Shown here piece by piece: positions 15,621-23,299 of a DNA stretch of 35,476 nt. The stretch covers positions 1 to 35,476 of the forward strand of contig JACRIN010000075.1 of the NCBI GenBank assembly GCA_016220085.1, read 5' to 3'. This stretch comes from Planctomycetota bacterium (GTDB taxonomy: Bacteria; Planctomycetota; UBA1135; GCA-002686595). Both the position numbers and the translations under genes were made by a program. The notes under the pieces were generated by a model that searched no databases, was not told the DNA's origin, and saw only the letters and a list, made by a program, of their open reading frames with translations. Every line of letters starts with the position of its first letter. Position 1 is the first letter of the stretch.

Positions 15621-16504
15621 TTCGCGCTCTCGCGGGGGCCGGGCTCGAACTCGAGCGTCGGCCGGCGGCACACGCTGCACGAGAAGAGCACGGGATCGGC
15701 GAGCGTTTCGCACGTCGGGCAGCGGAACGCGAAGCGCGAGTCGTGCTGGATCCAACGCGCGAGGCGCTCGTGCTCGCGCGAGCCGAACGTGCCGGCCTGC
15801 GCGGCGGTCTCGAGAGCGCGCACGGCGAACTTGAACGCGCGCGGCTCGTCGCCGGGCGCCCAGTGCTCGAAGACGCCGTAGTAGATCCACGGCCGCAGCC
15901 CGTCCTCGACGCGCGTCGACGCGAGCAGCGCGTCGCAGCGATCGAGCTCGCCGAGCGCGTCCATGCCGGCGAGGATCTCCTCGACGCGATCCTCGAAGCG
16001 CAGCCGCGCGTGGCACGCGAGCGCGGCGAGTTGCACATAGGCGAGCGCGTCGCGCGGCGCGACGCCGTCGAGCGCCGCGGGCAGCAAGTCCTCGCGATCC
16101 GCGCCGTCGGCGGCGCGGACGTCGACGTACCACCGGCGCGCGCGGTCGACCCAACAGAGCGCCGCGACGCAATGCGCGACCTGCGACGGCGCGGGCGCGA
16201 CTTCCTCGGCGTCGAGGTTCCACGCGGCGCCGGTCGGTGTGCGCGCGGAAGGCAAGAACGGCGCGCCGAACGCAGCCGAGACGTGCGCGCGGACCAGCAG
16301 TACGGCGGCGTGGAAGCGTTGGAGCTCGGCGCCGGCATCGGCGGGGCTTTCGAGCGAGCGTTCGAGCAACTTCGCGGCGTTCGCGAGCTCGCGCTTGGCG
16401 ACGAGCTCTTGCGCGTGCTCGAGATCGACGCGCATCTCGGCGTGATCGCGCGGCGCGCTGCACGCGGCGGAAAGCAGGAGCAGCGGGATCAAGTAGTGGC
16501 GCAT
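15617..16504 (-). CDS. Lipoprotein with C-terminal zinc ribbon
   Basis: 295 residues. Signal MRHYLIPLLLLSAAC gives lipidation at C15. Most of the protein is helical and Ala/Leu/Arg-rich in a TPR-like way (residues about 25-60 and 150-250), but no repeat is certain. Near the C-terminus CPTC-x10-CSVC (in FRCPTCETLADPVLFSCSVC) forms a short zinc ribbon; that is unusual in an exported lipoprotein. No family recognised. It starts 11 nt after the upstream lipoprotein gene and its stop overlaps the esterase start, so it sits firmly within the operon. Confidence 0.75.
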   Translation of the reverse strand: MRHYLIPLLLLSAACSAPRDHAEMRVDLEHAQELVAKRELANAAKLLERSLESPADAGAELQRFHAAVLLVRAHVSAAFGAPFLPSARTPTGAAWNLDAEEVAPAPSQVAHCVAALCWVDRARRWYVDVRAADGADREDLLPAALDGVAPRDALAYVQLAALACHARLRFEDRVEEILAGMDALGELDRCDALLASTRVEDGLRPWIYYGVFEHWAPGDEPRAFKFAVRALETAAQAGTFGSREHERLARWIQHDSRFAFRCPTCETLADPVLFSCSVCRRPTLEFEPGPRESAK

Positions 16505-16515
16505 CGCGATGGCCC

Positions 16516-17124
16516 TCAGCGTCCGATTCCGACGCAAAACGGCTGCTCGCGGCCGTCGAGCGTCACGTCGAAGGTCACCAGCGATTGATCGAGCAGGAGC
16601 CGACGCGTGCGGCCGTCGACCGAGCGCTCGACGCATGCGTCGTCGACGTCGAGCTCGTCGTGGCCCGCGAGATCGAAATAGAGCCAACCTTCTTCGCCGC
16701 GCGACGACAGCAGGCCGGTCGCGAGCGCGCGTCGTTCGACCCGCTCGCCGTGGCGTTCGGCGACACGCGCCGCGACCGCGCGCGCGGGCAGCGCGGGCAG
16801 CGTCGTGCCGTCGGCGAGCACGAGCTCGGCACCCATGCGCTCGGGATTCAACCACGCGCGCGCTTCGTCCTGACCCGCGCCGCGCAGTTGGACGGTCATC
16901 GCGATCGGCAGCACGTCGGCGGTCCGCACGAGATCGACGCCGAAGACTTCATCGTGGCGCTCGTCCCAGCGCGCGGCGCCGTAGACGAGCCCATCGAGCT
17001 TCTGCGCCGGGAAGCCGCGCGTGTCGGCGAACGTGAGGTGGGGGGTGGGGTCGGAATCCGACGGGAACGAGCTCTTGCACGCCGCGCAGAGCCCGACCGC
17101 CGCGACGAGGAACATGCGCGACAT
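16516..17124 (-). CDS. Lipoprotein of unknown function
   Basis: 202 residues. MSRMFLVAAVGLCAAC is a lipoprotein signal with C16 as the lipidated residue. The remainder is acidic with beta-prone stretches (LTFADTRGFPAQKLDGLVYGAARW; MTVQLRGAGQDEARAWL; EEGWLYFDLAGHDELDVDDACVE). I see no known domain or catalytic motif. ATG 17115 (three codons in) is an alternative start. It is the first gene of the set that continues into the zinc-ribbon lipoprotein 11 nt downstream. Confidence 0.7.
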   Translation of the reverse strand: MSRMFLVAAVGLCAACKSSFPSDSDPTPHLTFADTRGFPAQKLDGLVYGAARWDERHDEVFGVDLVRTADVLPIAMTVQLRGAGQDEARAWLNPERMGAELVLADGTTLPALPARAVAARVAERHGERVERRALATGLLSSRGEEGWLYFDLAGHDELDVDDACVERSVDGRTRRLLLDQSLVTFDVTLDGREQPFCVGIGR

Positions 17125-17150
17125 GGTGTTCGGCCTCGAAAGGGCGCCAG

Positions 17151-17156
17151 AGCGTA
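17151..17156 (-). promoter_or_regulatory. -10-like hexamer of the lipoprotein/esterase operon
   Basis: TACGCT on the minus strand, preceded by GG, 26 nt before ATG 17124. The identical GGTACGCT precedes the 1642-residue gene at 35319-35326. Confidence 0.35.
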
Positions 17157-17188
17157 CCAATCCAAGTGCGCCGCCGCGCGCCGCCGCA

Positions 17189-17261
17189 CGGCGAAGCGCC
17201 TCACCGCTCGGCGACTTGCGGCGAAGCGCGCCGGCGAGCGCCGGCTTGCGGCGAAGCACGG
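17189..17261. repeat. 30-bp tandem repeat, about 2.4 copies
   Basis: Units begin CGGCGAAGC at 17189, 17219 and 17249 and end in CTTG. They lie in the 153-bp gap between the pseudokinase and the lipoprotein gene. The first two units match at the edges and diverge in the middle. Confidence 0.7.
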
Positions 17262-17277
17262 CGGCGCGGCGCGCGCG

Positions 17278-19932
17278 TCAGCGCCTGGGCCCGAGGTAGA
17301 CGAGCTCCATGCGGAACACGCCGGGAGCTTCCTCGCGCACGAGCCCGAGGCTCGGCGAGAACCAGCGCGTCATCGTCCCGTCGCTGGTGATCAACGCGGG
17401 CACGTCGCCGGGCGCGAGCTCGGAGCGGAAGGTCGCGAACTCGTCGCGCGACGGGAACCACGACTTCGCCGGTGGCATCAACGCGGGATCCGCGCGCCAG
17501 TTGCCGACGCGCACCGTGCCGCCGAGCGCCTTGACGTCGAGGATCACCTTGCCGGCGCGCGTGAATTCGTTGCCGCGGCGCGCGAGCACGACGCGCTGCG
17601 CGTTCGACGCGGTCGAGCCGTCGCCGACGTACACCGCGCGGCGGATCTCCCAGTTGCGCCTCGTGTCGTCGCCGGTATCCGCGACGAGTTCGTCGACGTA
17701 CCAGGCGGTCGTCTTGCGCAGGAGGTCGCTGTCGCGCCAGACCGCGATCCAACCGGTCGGCAGCGGGAACGCCGAGTCCGACGACGCGAGCCCGCGTTCG
17801 AGCCGGAGCGCCGCGCGCCACTCGGCGTGCGGCTCGCTCTTCGCGAGCGTCGGGATCGGGAGCACCGCGCTCGCGGCGAGCCCGTCGTCGTCGCCGCAGT
17901 ACCAACGGCGCGCGTCGAGCCAGTCGGCGAGCGGTGCGCCGGGTGCAGCGGCTGCGCGGGGCGCGCCGCCGGCTTCGCCAGCGCCGGGTGCATCGGCTGC
18001 GCCTGATGCATCGGCTGCGCCGGGCACATCGCCCGAATCGGCCGCGCTCAGCCAGTCGGCGAGCACGTCGGAATCGCAGAGCTTCTTCGCGTCGAGCACG
18101 CCGTCCTTCGCGAGCCGGCGCTCGAGGTCGGCCGCGACGGTCGCGGTCCACTCGTCGAGGTGCTTGCACTCGAAGCGCGCGACGTGGCGCAGGATCGGGT
18201 CGGGATCGGAGCTTCCCGCGAGCGCTTGCAGTCGCTGCCAGTCCGCGACGTGCTCGCGATCGAGCTCCAGCGCGGCCGCTTGGACGTTCGCGGCGAGCGC
18301 GCGCAACGCATCCTCGCCCGCCGCGGCGCGATCGACGTCGCCGCCGTCGTCGAAGCCGCCGGTGCGCCACGCGGAGGCCTCGGCCGCGAAGCCGCGGTCG
18401 AGCGCCGTGATCGCCGCGCGCGCGCGGCGCGCGCGCTCGAGCGCTTCGCCGGGATTCTCGCCGTCGCGCGCGGATTCGAGCTCGGCCGCCGCGGTCGCGA
18501 ACTCGCGCATCCACTGCGCGGCGCGATCGCTCTCGGGCCCGAGCGCGTCGGTCTTCGCGAGCTCTTCGACCAGCGCGAGCGCGTCCTGGCCCTTGCCGTC
18601 CTTCGCGAGTTCGAGCACGCGATCGAAGCCGCGCGCCGCGCGCGCTCCCGGCGTGCTCTCGACCAGGATGCGCTGTTTCTCGCGTTCGAGCTCCTTCGCG
18701 CGGTTCTGCGTCTCGACCAGCGACGCCGCGAGCTTCTCGCGCTCGCCCTTGGTCTCATCGAGCTCTCGACGGATCCTTTCGAGCTCCTCGCGCGTCTTGC
18801 CGGCGTCGGAGCGTTGCGCGCCTTCCGCGAGCTCGCGTTCGAGCTTCAGCCCGAGCTCCGAGATCTGGTCGTCGCGGCGCTTGATCGACTCTTGGAGCTC
18901 CTCCATCTTCGCCGCGCACCACTGATCCTGGTCGCGAAGCGCTTGCGCGCGCTCGAGCCCGGCTTGGGCGTAGAGCAGCTCGAGCTCCTGGTTCGTCGAG
19001 CGTTGCTCGAGATAGAGGAAGCCCGCGGAGGCGGCCAAGATGCCGAGCACCGAGAGCACCGCGATCGCCCAGCGCGGGAGGCCGCTCTTCGCGCCCTTCG
19101 CCGCGCTCGCGCGAACGACGCTGGCGAGCTGTTCGGCGTTCTCGCCGCGCGCGCCGCCGCGCACGGCGAGGGCGCGAGCGACCAGCGCGTGCACGCGCGG
19201 ATCGGTCTTGCCGGTCTCGCCGACCATCGCCTCGACCAAGCTCGCGACCGCCGCGAGGTCGCCGGCGACGGACCGCGCGGTCGCGGCGCCACCGTCGATC
19301 GGGTCGAGCCCGTCCGCCTGCTCGAGCCGCTCGATCGGGTCCGACGCGCGCAACGTCGCGAGGCCGAAGCCCGCGAGCCGCACGTGGATGCCGTCGGGAT
19401 TCTCCACGGTCTTCGGCACGCGCGCGGCGAGCCAGAGATGGCGCGCCTCGAGCGCCCCGTGCGCCAACGACTTCGCGTGCGCGACCGAGAGCGCGGCGAG
19501 GGTCTGCCGCGCGATCTCGAGCGCGACCTCGACGCGCAGCTCGCCTTCGCGCGCGAGCCGCGTGGAGAGCGCTTCGCCTTGGACGAGCTCGGTCGCGACG
19601 AACAGCCGGCCGTCCTCGAGCCCGCCGACGTCGACGATCTCGACCAAGTGCGGCGAGACCAGGCTCTGCGCGGTGCGCACGTCCTGGAAGAAGCCCTCGA
19701 TCGCGTCGAGCGGCCGACCGGCGCGCGCCAAGAGCACTTGCAGCGCGACCTCGCGTCCATCGCGCGACCGATCGCGAGCTCGGTACGTCTTGCCCTCGCG
19801 GCCTTCGAAGAGCACCTCGACCGCCGCGAAGCGCGCGGCGAACTCGCGCGCCGAGAGCGGGGACCACGACGGTTGCGGCGTCTGCGGCTCGTTCGTCCCG
19901 TCGATCGGCGCGTCTTCGGCTTCGGGCGTCAT
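17278..19932 (-). CDS. Membrane pseudokinase with coiled coil
   Basis: 884 residues. Residues about 35-275 have the outline of a bacterial Ser/Thr kinase (Pkn type) but have lost every catalytic landmark: no glycine loop (VLFEGREGKTY), the VAIK lysine is Q65 (VALQVL), HRD is H158-G-A (LAHGALEARHLWL), and DFG is G188-F-G (RLAGFGLAT). A single membrane helix spans about 287-308. A Glu/Arg-rich coiled coil runs about 311-440, helical segments continue to about 650, then a Gly/Ala/Pro linker (about 635-672) and a C-terminal domain of about 210 residues of unknown fold. It should be a cytoplasm-facing scaffold or receptor without phosphotransfer, with the rest presumably periplasmic. ATG 19932 was chosen because a TACAAT hexamer lies just upstream. 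Confidence 0.8.
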   Translation of the reverse strand: MTPEAEDAPIDGTNEPQTPQPSWSPLSAREFAARFAAVEVLFEGREGKTYRARDRSRDGREVALQVLLARAGRPLDAIEGFFQDVRTAQSLVSPHLVEIVDVGGLEDGRLFVATELVQGEALSTRLAREGELRVEVALEIARQTLAALSVAHAKSLAHGALEARHLWLAARVPKTVENPDGIHVRLAGFGLATLRASDPIERLEQADGLDPIDGGAATARSVAGDLAAVASLVEAMVGETGKTDPRVHALVARALAVRGGARGENAEQLASVVRASAAKGAKSGLPRWAIAVLSVLGILAASAGFLYLEQRSTNQELELLYAQAGLERAQALRDQDQWCAAKMEELQESIKRRDDQISELGLKLERELAEGAQRSDAGKTREELERIRRELDETKGEREKLAASLVETQNRAKELEREKQRILVESTPGARAARGFDRVLELAKDGKGQDALALVEELAKTDALGPESDRAAQWMREFATAAAELESARDGENPGEALERARRARAAITALDRGFAAEASAWRTGGFDDGGDVDRAAAGEDALRALAANVQAAALELDREHVADWQRLQALAGSSDPDPILRHVARFECKHLDEWTATVAADLERRLAKDGVLDAKKLCDSDVLADWLSAADSGDVPGAADASGAADAPGAGEAGGAPRAAAAPGAPLADWLDARRWYCGDDDGLAASAVLPIPTLAKSEPHAEWRAALRLERGLASSDSAFPLPTGWIAVWRDSDLLRKTTAWYVDELVADTGDDTRRNWEIRRAVYVGDGSTASNAQRVVLARRGNEFTRAGKVILDVKALGGTVRVGNWRADPALMPPAKSWFPSRDEFATFRSELAPGDVPALITSDGTMTRWFSPSLGLVREEAPGVFRMELVYLGPRR
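17929..18045 (-). repeat. 18-bp repeats coding a Gly/Ala/Pro linker in the pseudokinase
   Basis: TGCATCGGCTGCGCC occurs at 17989-18003 and 18007-18021, with a variant at 17944. It is an 18-bp in-frame repeat encoding GAADAS/GAADAP units. Confidence 0.7.
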
Positions 19933-20317
19933 GTGGGTCGTCGGCTCGGATTGTAGGAATCGCGATTCGCCGAGCCAGCGCCGTTTCCACACGATTCCGA
20001 GCGGCGCCAGGAAGCCGTCGCGACCTCGACGATCGAGACCTCGGCCGATCACGGTCCCGCCCGAAGCGAGTGGACGCGACCCGATTCGACCCGGTACGAC
20101 TCGGCGCGAGCCGGCGCTGCCGAGCGCGACTCGCCGCGACCGGGCGCGAGCCGCCGCGACCGTGCGCCATCTGGACGGCGGACGGCTCCGCTCGATGCGA
20201 CCACGACCCGCGCATGCAAGCGTGCGCCGAGTCCCGCTGCTCACCCCGAGGTCCGCCGTCCGACCGCCAACGGACTGTTGACGCGCCCGCGCGCGCCGCC
20301 GACCCTGGAGCGTACCG
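19933..20317. other. Divergent intergenic region, 385 bp
   Basis: It lies between the pseudokinase (minus) and the TPR/GT-C gene (plus). It holds the TACAAT hexamer, a quasi-repetitive CGACC/GCGAG-rich run at about 20018-20165, and GGAG at 20307-20310 serving the plus-strand ATG. I see no gene or RNA in it. Confidence 0.5.
19950..19955 (-). promoter_or_regulatory. -10-like hexamer of the pseudokinase gene
   Basis: TACAAT on the minus strand, 17 nt before ATG 19932. The best match to a sigma-70 -10 in this window; no clear -35. Confidence 0.45.
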
Positions 20318-23260
20318 ATGCTCCTCGCCAAGCTGCTGCTCGCCGTCTGCCTCCAAGTCACGTCCGACGTTCCGGTCGTGAGCTTCCGCGGCGAGCTCGG
20401 CCCCGGCGATCCGGTGGTCACGACGGAAGCGCTCGCGCGCACGGTCGCCGCCGAGTTCCCGACCCGCGGGCAGACGCTCTCGTTCACGCCGGAGAGCTCC
20501 GGTCCGCACCGCGTCGAGCTCAGGAGCTTCGCGTTCAAGCCGTACTTGGTCGTACGCGCGCCGTCGGGCACGGTGCTCGGCGAAGACGAGTACTCGCTCT
20601 TCGGCATCTTGCCGCGCGTCACGGTCGACCTCGAGGCCGGCCAGACGTACCGGATCGACGCCGCGTCGCGCTGCGGCGCGCCCGGTGCGTTCACGGTCGA
20701 CGTCTTCCGCGGCGCGGCGCCGGTCGCCGACCAGGCCGCCGACCGCGCGGAGGCGTTGACCTACGCCCGCGAGGGGCTGCGCGAGCTCGAAAGCCGAGCC
20801 ACTGCGCCCGACTCCGCGCTCGGCACGGCGCTGCACCGCCTGGCATACGCCTCCTTGTTCTCCGGCCAGGTCGCGGAGGGCGTCGAGCTCTTCCGCCGCG
20901 CGCTCGCGGTCCGCGAAGACGCGCTCGGAGCCCATCCGCTGACCGCGGAGACGTGCCTGAGCCTCGGCGGCGTGCTCCAGCAGACCGGCGACGCCGCCGG
21001 AGCGCTGCCGTTGCTCCAGCGCGCGCTCGCGATCGACCAGCAGGTCTTCGGGCCCGGCCACGTCGTCACCGCCGGCGCCGCGCGCGGTCTCGCGAGCCTG
21101 TTCGAGCTGCGCGGCGAGCCGCAGGCGGCCGAACCGCTCTACGTGCACGCGCTCGGCGTGCTCGAGCCCGCGCTCGGCCCCGATGCGAAGGACGTGTTGT
21201 TCGTGCGCTCGCGGCTCGCGTTGCTGCTGCACAAGCGCGGGGAGCTCGACGGCGCGACCGCGCTCTACCAGAGCGAGCTCGCGACCCGCGAGCGGTTGAA
21301 TCCGGGCCGCGATCCGGAGTCGGCGCGGGTGCTCGAGTCGCTCGCGGCGATCCACGAGGAGCGCGGCGAGCCCGAGGCGGCCCGCGGGCTGCTCGAACGC
21401 GCGCTCGAACGCCGCGAAGCGACCATCGGACCCGATCACCGCGACACCGCGGGCACGCTGGCGCACCTCGGCGTGCTCCTGAAGGCGCTAGGCGAGCACG
21501 AGCGCGGCGCCGGAGCGATCGAACGCGCGCTCGCGATCGATCCCGACGTCTACGTGCCCGAACTCGTGCGCCAAGCGGACGAAGCGCACTGGTGGAACGA
21601 TCGCACGACGCGCTGGTGGCAGCTCGTCTGGGTCGGATTCGGCGCGCTGCTCTTCGCGTGGAGCCGCCGTCGCGCGAGCGCCGGGCTCGCGGCGCCGAAG
21701 CCGTGGCTCGCGCTCGCCGTGCTCGTCTCCGCGCTGACCTACGTCAACTTCGGCGCGTTCCAGTTCGGCTCGTTCGTGCACCGCTGGGACTCGTTCCACT
21801 ACTACGTCGGCGCCAAGTACTTCGACGAGCTGCGCTACGACGGCCTCTACGACTGCGTGGTGATCGCCGACCAGGAATCGCCGGGTTGGAGCGGCCGCAA
21901 TGCGACGCGCGTCGTGCGCGACTTGCGCACCAACCGGATCGTCGACGCCGCGAGCGTGCTCGCCGCGCATGGCGCGACTGAAGCCCCCGGCGCGCAGAGC
22001 GCGCCTGAGTTGCCCGGCGCGGCTCGCGCGCCCGAATCACTCGGCGCGCCCGAATCCATCGGAGCGCCTGGCGGTCCCCGCGGCCCCGGCGCTCGGAAGA
22101 GCCGCTTCACGCCCGAGCGCTGGAGCGCGTTCTGCGCCGACGTCGCGAGCTTCCGCGACCGCGAGTCCGCCGAGCGCTGGGAGCAGACGACCACCGATCA
22201 CGGCTACAACGCGACGCCGGTGTGGGGGATCTTGGGCGGGTTGCTCGCCAACGCGGTACCCGCGACCGACGGAGGGCTCGTGTTCCTCGCCGCGCTCGAC
22301 CAGGTCTACCTCGCCGCGCTCGTCGTCGCGCTCGTTTGGGGCTTCGGTTGGGAGCTCGCCGCGCTCGCGATGGTCGTGTTCGCCACCTTCTATCCCGGGC
22401 GCTTGGCGTGGACCGGCGGAAGTCTGCTGCGCTGGGATTGGCTCTTCTTCACCGTGCTCGCCGTCGCGGCGCTGCGCAAACAACGACCGTGGCTCGCTGG
22501 ACTCGCGCTCGGCTACGCGACGTTGCTGCGCGTCTTCCCGGTGTTCGTGTTCGCCGGGCCGGTGCTCGCGTGGCTCCTCGAGTTCGCGACCGCGCGCCGC
22601 GAAGGCCGCGCGGCGAGCCACGGGCTCTGGCCGCGCTTCTTCGGCGGCGCGCTGCTCTCCGCGGCGGTGTTGGTGCCGATCAGCTTCGTCACCAGCGGCG
22701 GCGTCTCCGCGTGGACGCAGTTCGCCACCAACTCGGCGAAGCACCAGGAGACGCCGCTCACCAACTACATGGGGCTGCGCACCGTGCTGACGTGGCGCGC
22801 CGATTCGCCGGCGCGCACCGAGGAGAGCCGCGACGATCAGACGTTTTGGGACACCTGGCGGACCTCGCGCACGCGCGCGTGGGGCGAGATGCGCGTCGTG
22901 CACCTCGCGTTGGTCGGCGCGTGGCTGGTGTTGCTCGCGTTCGCGGTCCGAGGACGCGAGCCGTGGCTCGCCGCCGCGCTGTCGGTGACCCTGATCCCGG
23001 TCGCCGTCGAGCTGACGTGTTACTACCTCGCATTCGTCGTCGCGCTCGTGCCGGTCGCCGAGCGGCGGCCGCGCGCCGGGTACCTGTTGCTCGCGCTGTC
23101 GGCGCTGTCGCTCCTCGTGTCGCTCGCGCCGCTCGGGTCGATGACGACGTGGGAGGACCAGCAGTTCACCCAGCTCTCGGTGTTGACGTTGATTGCGTTC
23201 GCACTGGTCTTGTTCGCGTTCCGCCGCAGCGACCCCGACGTCCCGACCATCGCGCGCTGA
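20318..23260 (+). CDS. TPR protein fused to polytopic GT-C-like membrane domain
   Basis: 980 residues. After a signal-like N-terminus, residues about 25-130 form a beta-sandwich similar to PPC-type domains (LSFTPESSGPHRVELRSF; VTVDLEAGQTYRIDA). Residues about 147-410 are kinesin-light-chain-like TPRs with repeating ALPLLQRALAI and GLLERALERRE helices. From about 428 the protein is a multi-span membrane domain with H488-R-W-D491-SFHYYVGAKYF between spans, resembling GT87/DUF2029-type GT-C glycosyltransferases whose first-loop Asp is catalytic; lipid-linked sugar transfer is inferred. A loop at about 551-591 is an Ala/Pro/Gly repeat. GGAG 7 nt before the ATG fixes the start. TPR plus GT-C in one chain is uncommon. 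Transcribed divergently from the pseudokinase. Confidence 0.8.
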   Translation: MLLAKLLLAVCLQVTSDVPVVSFRGELGPGDPVVTTEALARTVAAEFPTRGQTLSFTPESSGPHRVELRSFAFKPYLVVRAPSGTVLGEDEYSLFGILPRVTVDLEAGQTYRIDAASRCGAPGAFTVDVFRGAAPVADQAADRAEALTYAREGLRELESRATAPDSALGTALHRLAYASLFSGQVAEGVELFRRALAVREDALGAHPLTAETCLSLGGVLQQTGDAAGALPLLQRALAIDQQVFGPGHVVTAGAARGLASLFELRGEPQAAEPLYVHALGVLEPALGPDAKDVLFVRSRLALLLHKRGELDGATALYQSELATRERLNPGRDPESARVLESLAAIHEERGEPEAARGLLERALERREATIGPDHRDTAGTLAHLGVLLKALGEHERGAGAIERALAIDPDVYVPELVRQADEAHWWNDRTTRWWQLVWVGFGALLFAWSRRRASAGLAAPKPWLALAVLVSALTYVNFGAFQFGSFVHRWDSFHYYVGAKYFDELRYDGLYDCVVIADQESPGWSGRNATRVVRDLRTNRIVDAASVLAAHGATEAPGAQSAPELPGAARAPESLGAPESIGAPGGPRGPGARKSRFTPERWSAFCADVASFRDRESAERWEQTTTDHGYNATPVWGILGGLLANAVPATDGGLVFLAALDQVYLAALVVALVWGFGWELAALAMVVFATFYPGRLAWTGGSLLRWDWLFFTVLAVAALRKQRPWLAGLALGYATLLRVFPVFVFAGPVLAWLLEFATARREGRAASHGLWPRFFGGALLSAAVLVPISFVTSGGVSAWTQFATNSAKHQETPLTNYMGLRTVLTWRADSPARTEESRDDQTFWDTWRTSRTRAWGEMRVVHLALVGAWLVLLAFAVRGREPWLAAALSVTLIPVAVELTCYYLAFVVALVPVAERRPRAGYLLLALSALSLLVSLAPLGSMTTWEDQQFTQLSVLTLIAFALVLFAFRRSDPDVPTIAR
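21969..22085 (+). repeat. Degenerate 18-bp repeats coding an Ala/Pro/Gly loop
   Basis: CCCGAATCACTCGGCGCG is followed by CCCGAATCCATCGGAGCG and weaker copies, encoding APESLG-APESIG type units inside the membrane domain of the fused protein. Confidence 0.65.
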
Positions 23261-23273
23261 CGTAGTCGTTCGC

Positions 23274-23279
23274 TAGGAT
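23274..23279 (+). promoter_or_regulatory. -10-like hexamer of the M49 peptidase gene
   Basis: TAGGAT preceded by GC, 20 nt before ATG 23300. The transcript would begin at about the Shine-Dalgarno GGAGG (23287-23291). Confidence 0.35.
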
Positions 23280-23299
23280 GCGCCGTGGAGGTGCATCGG

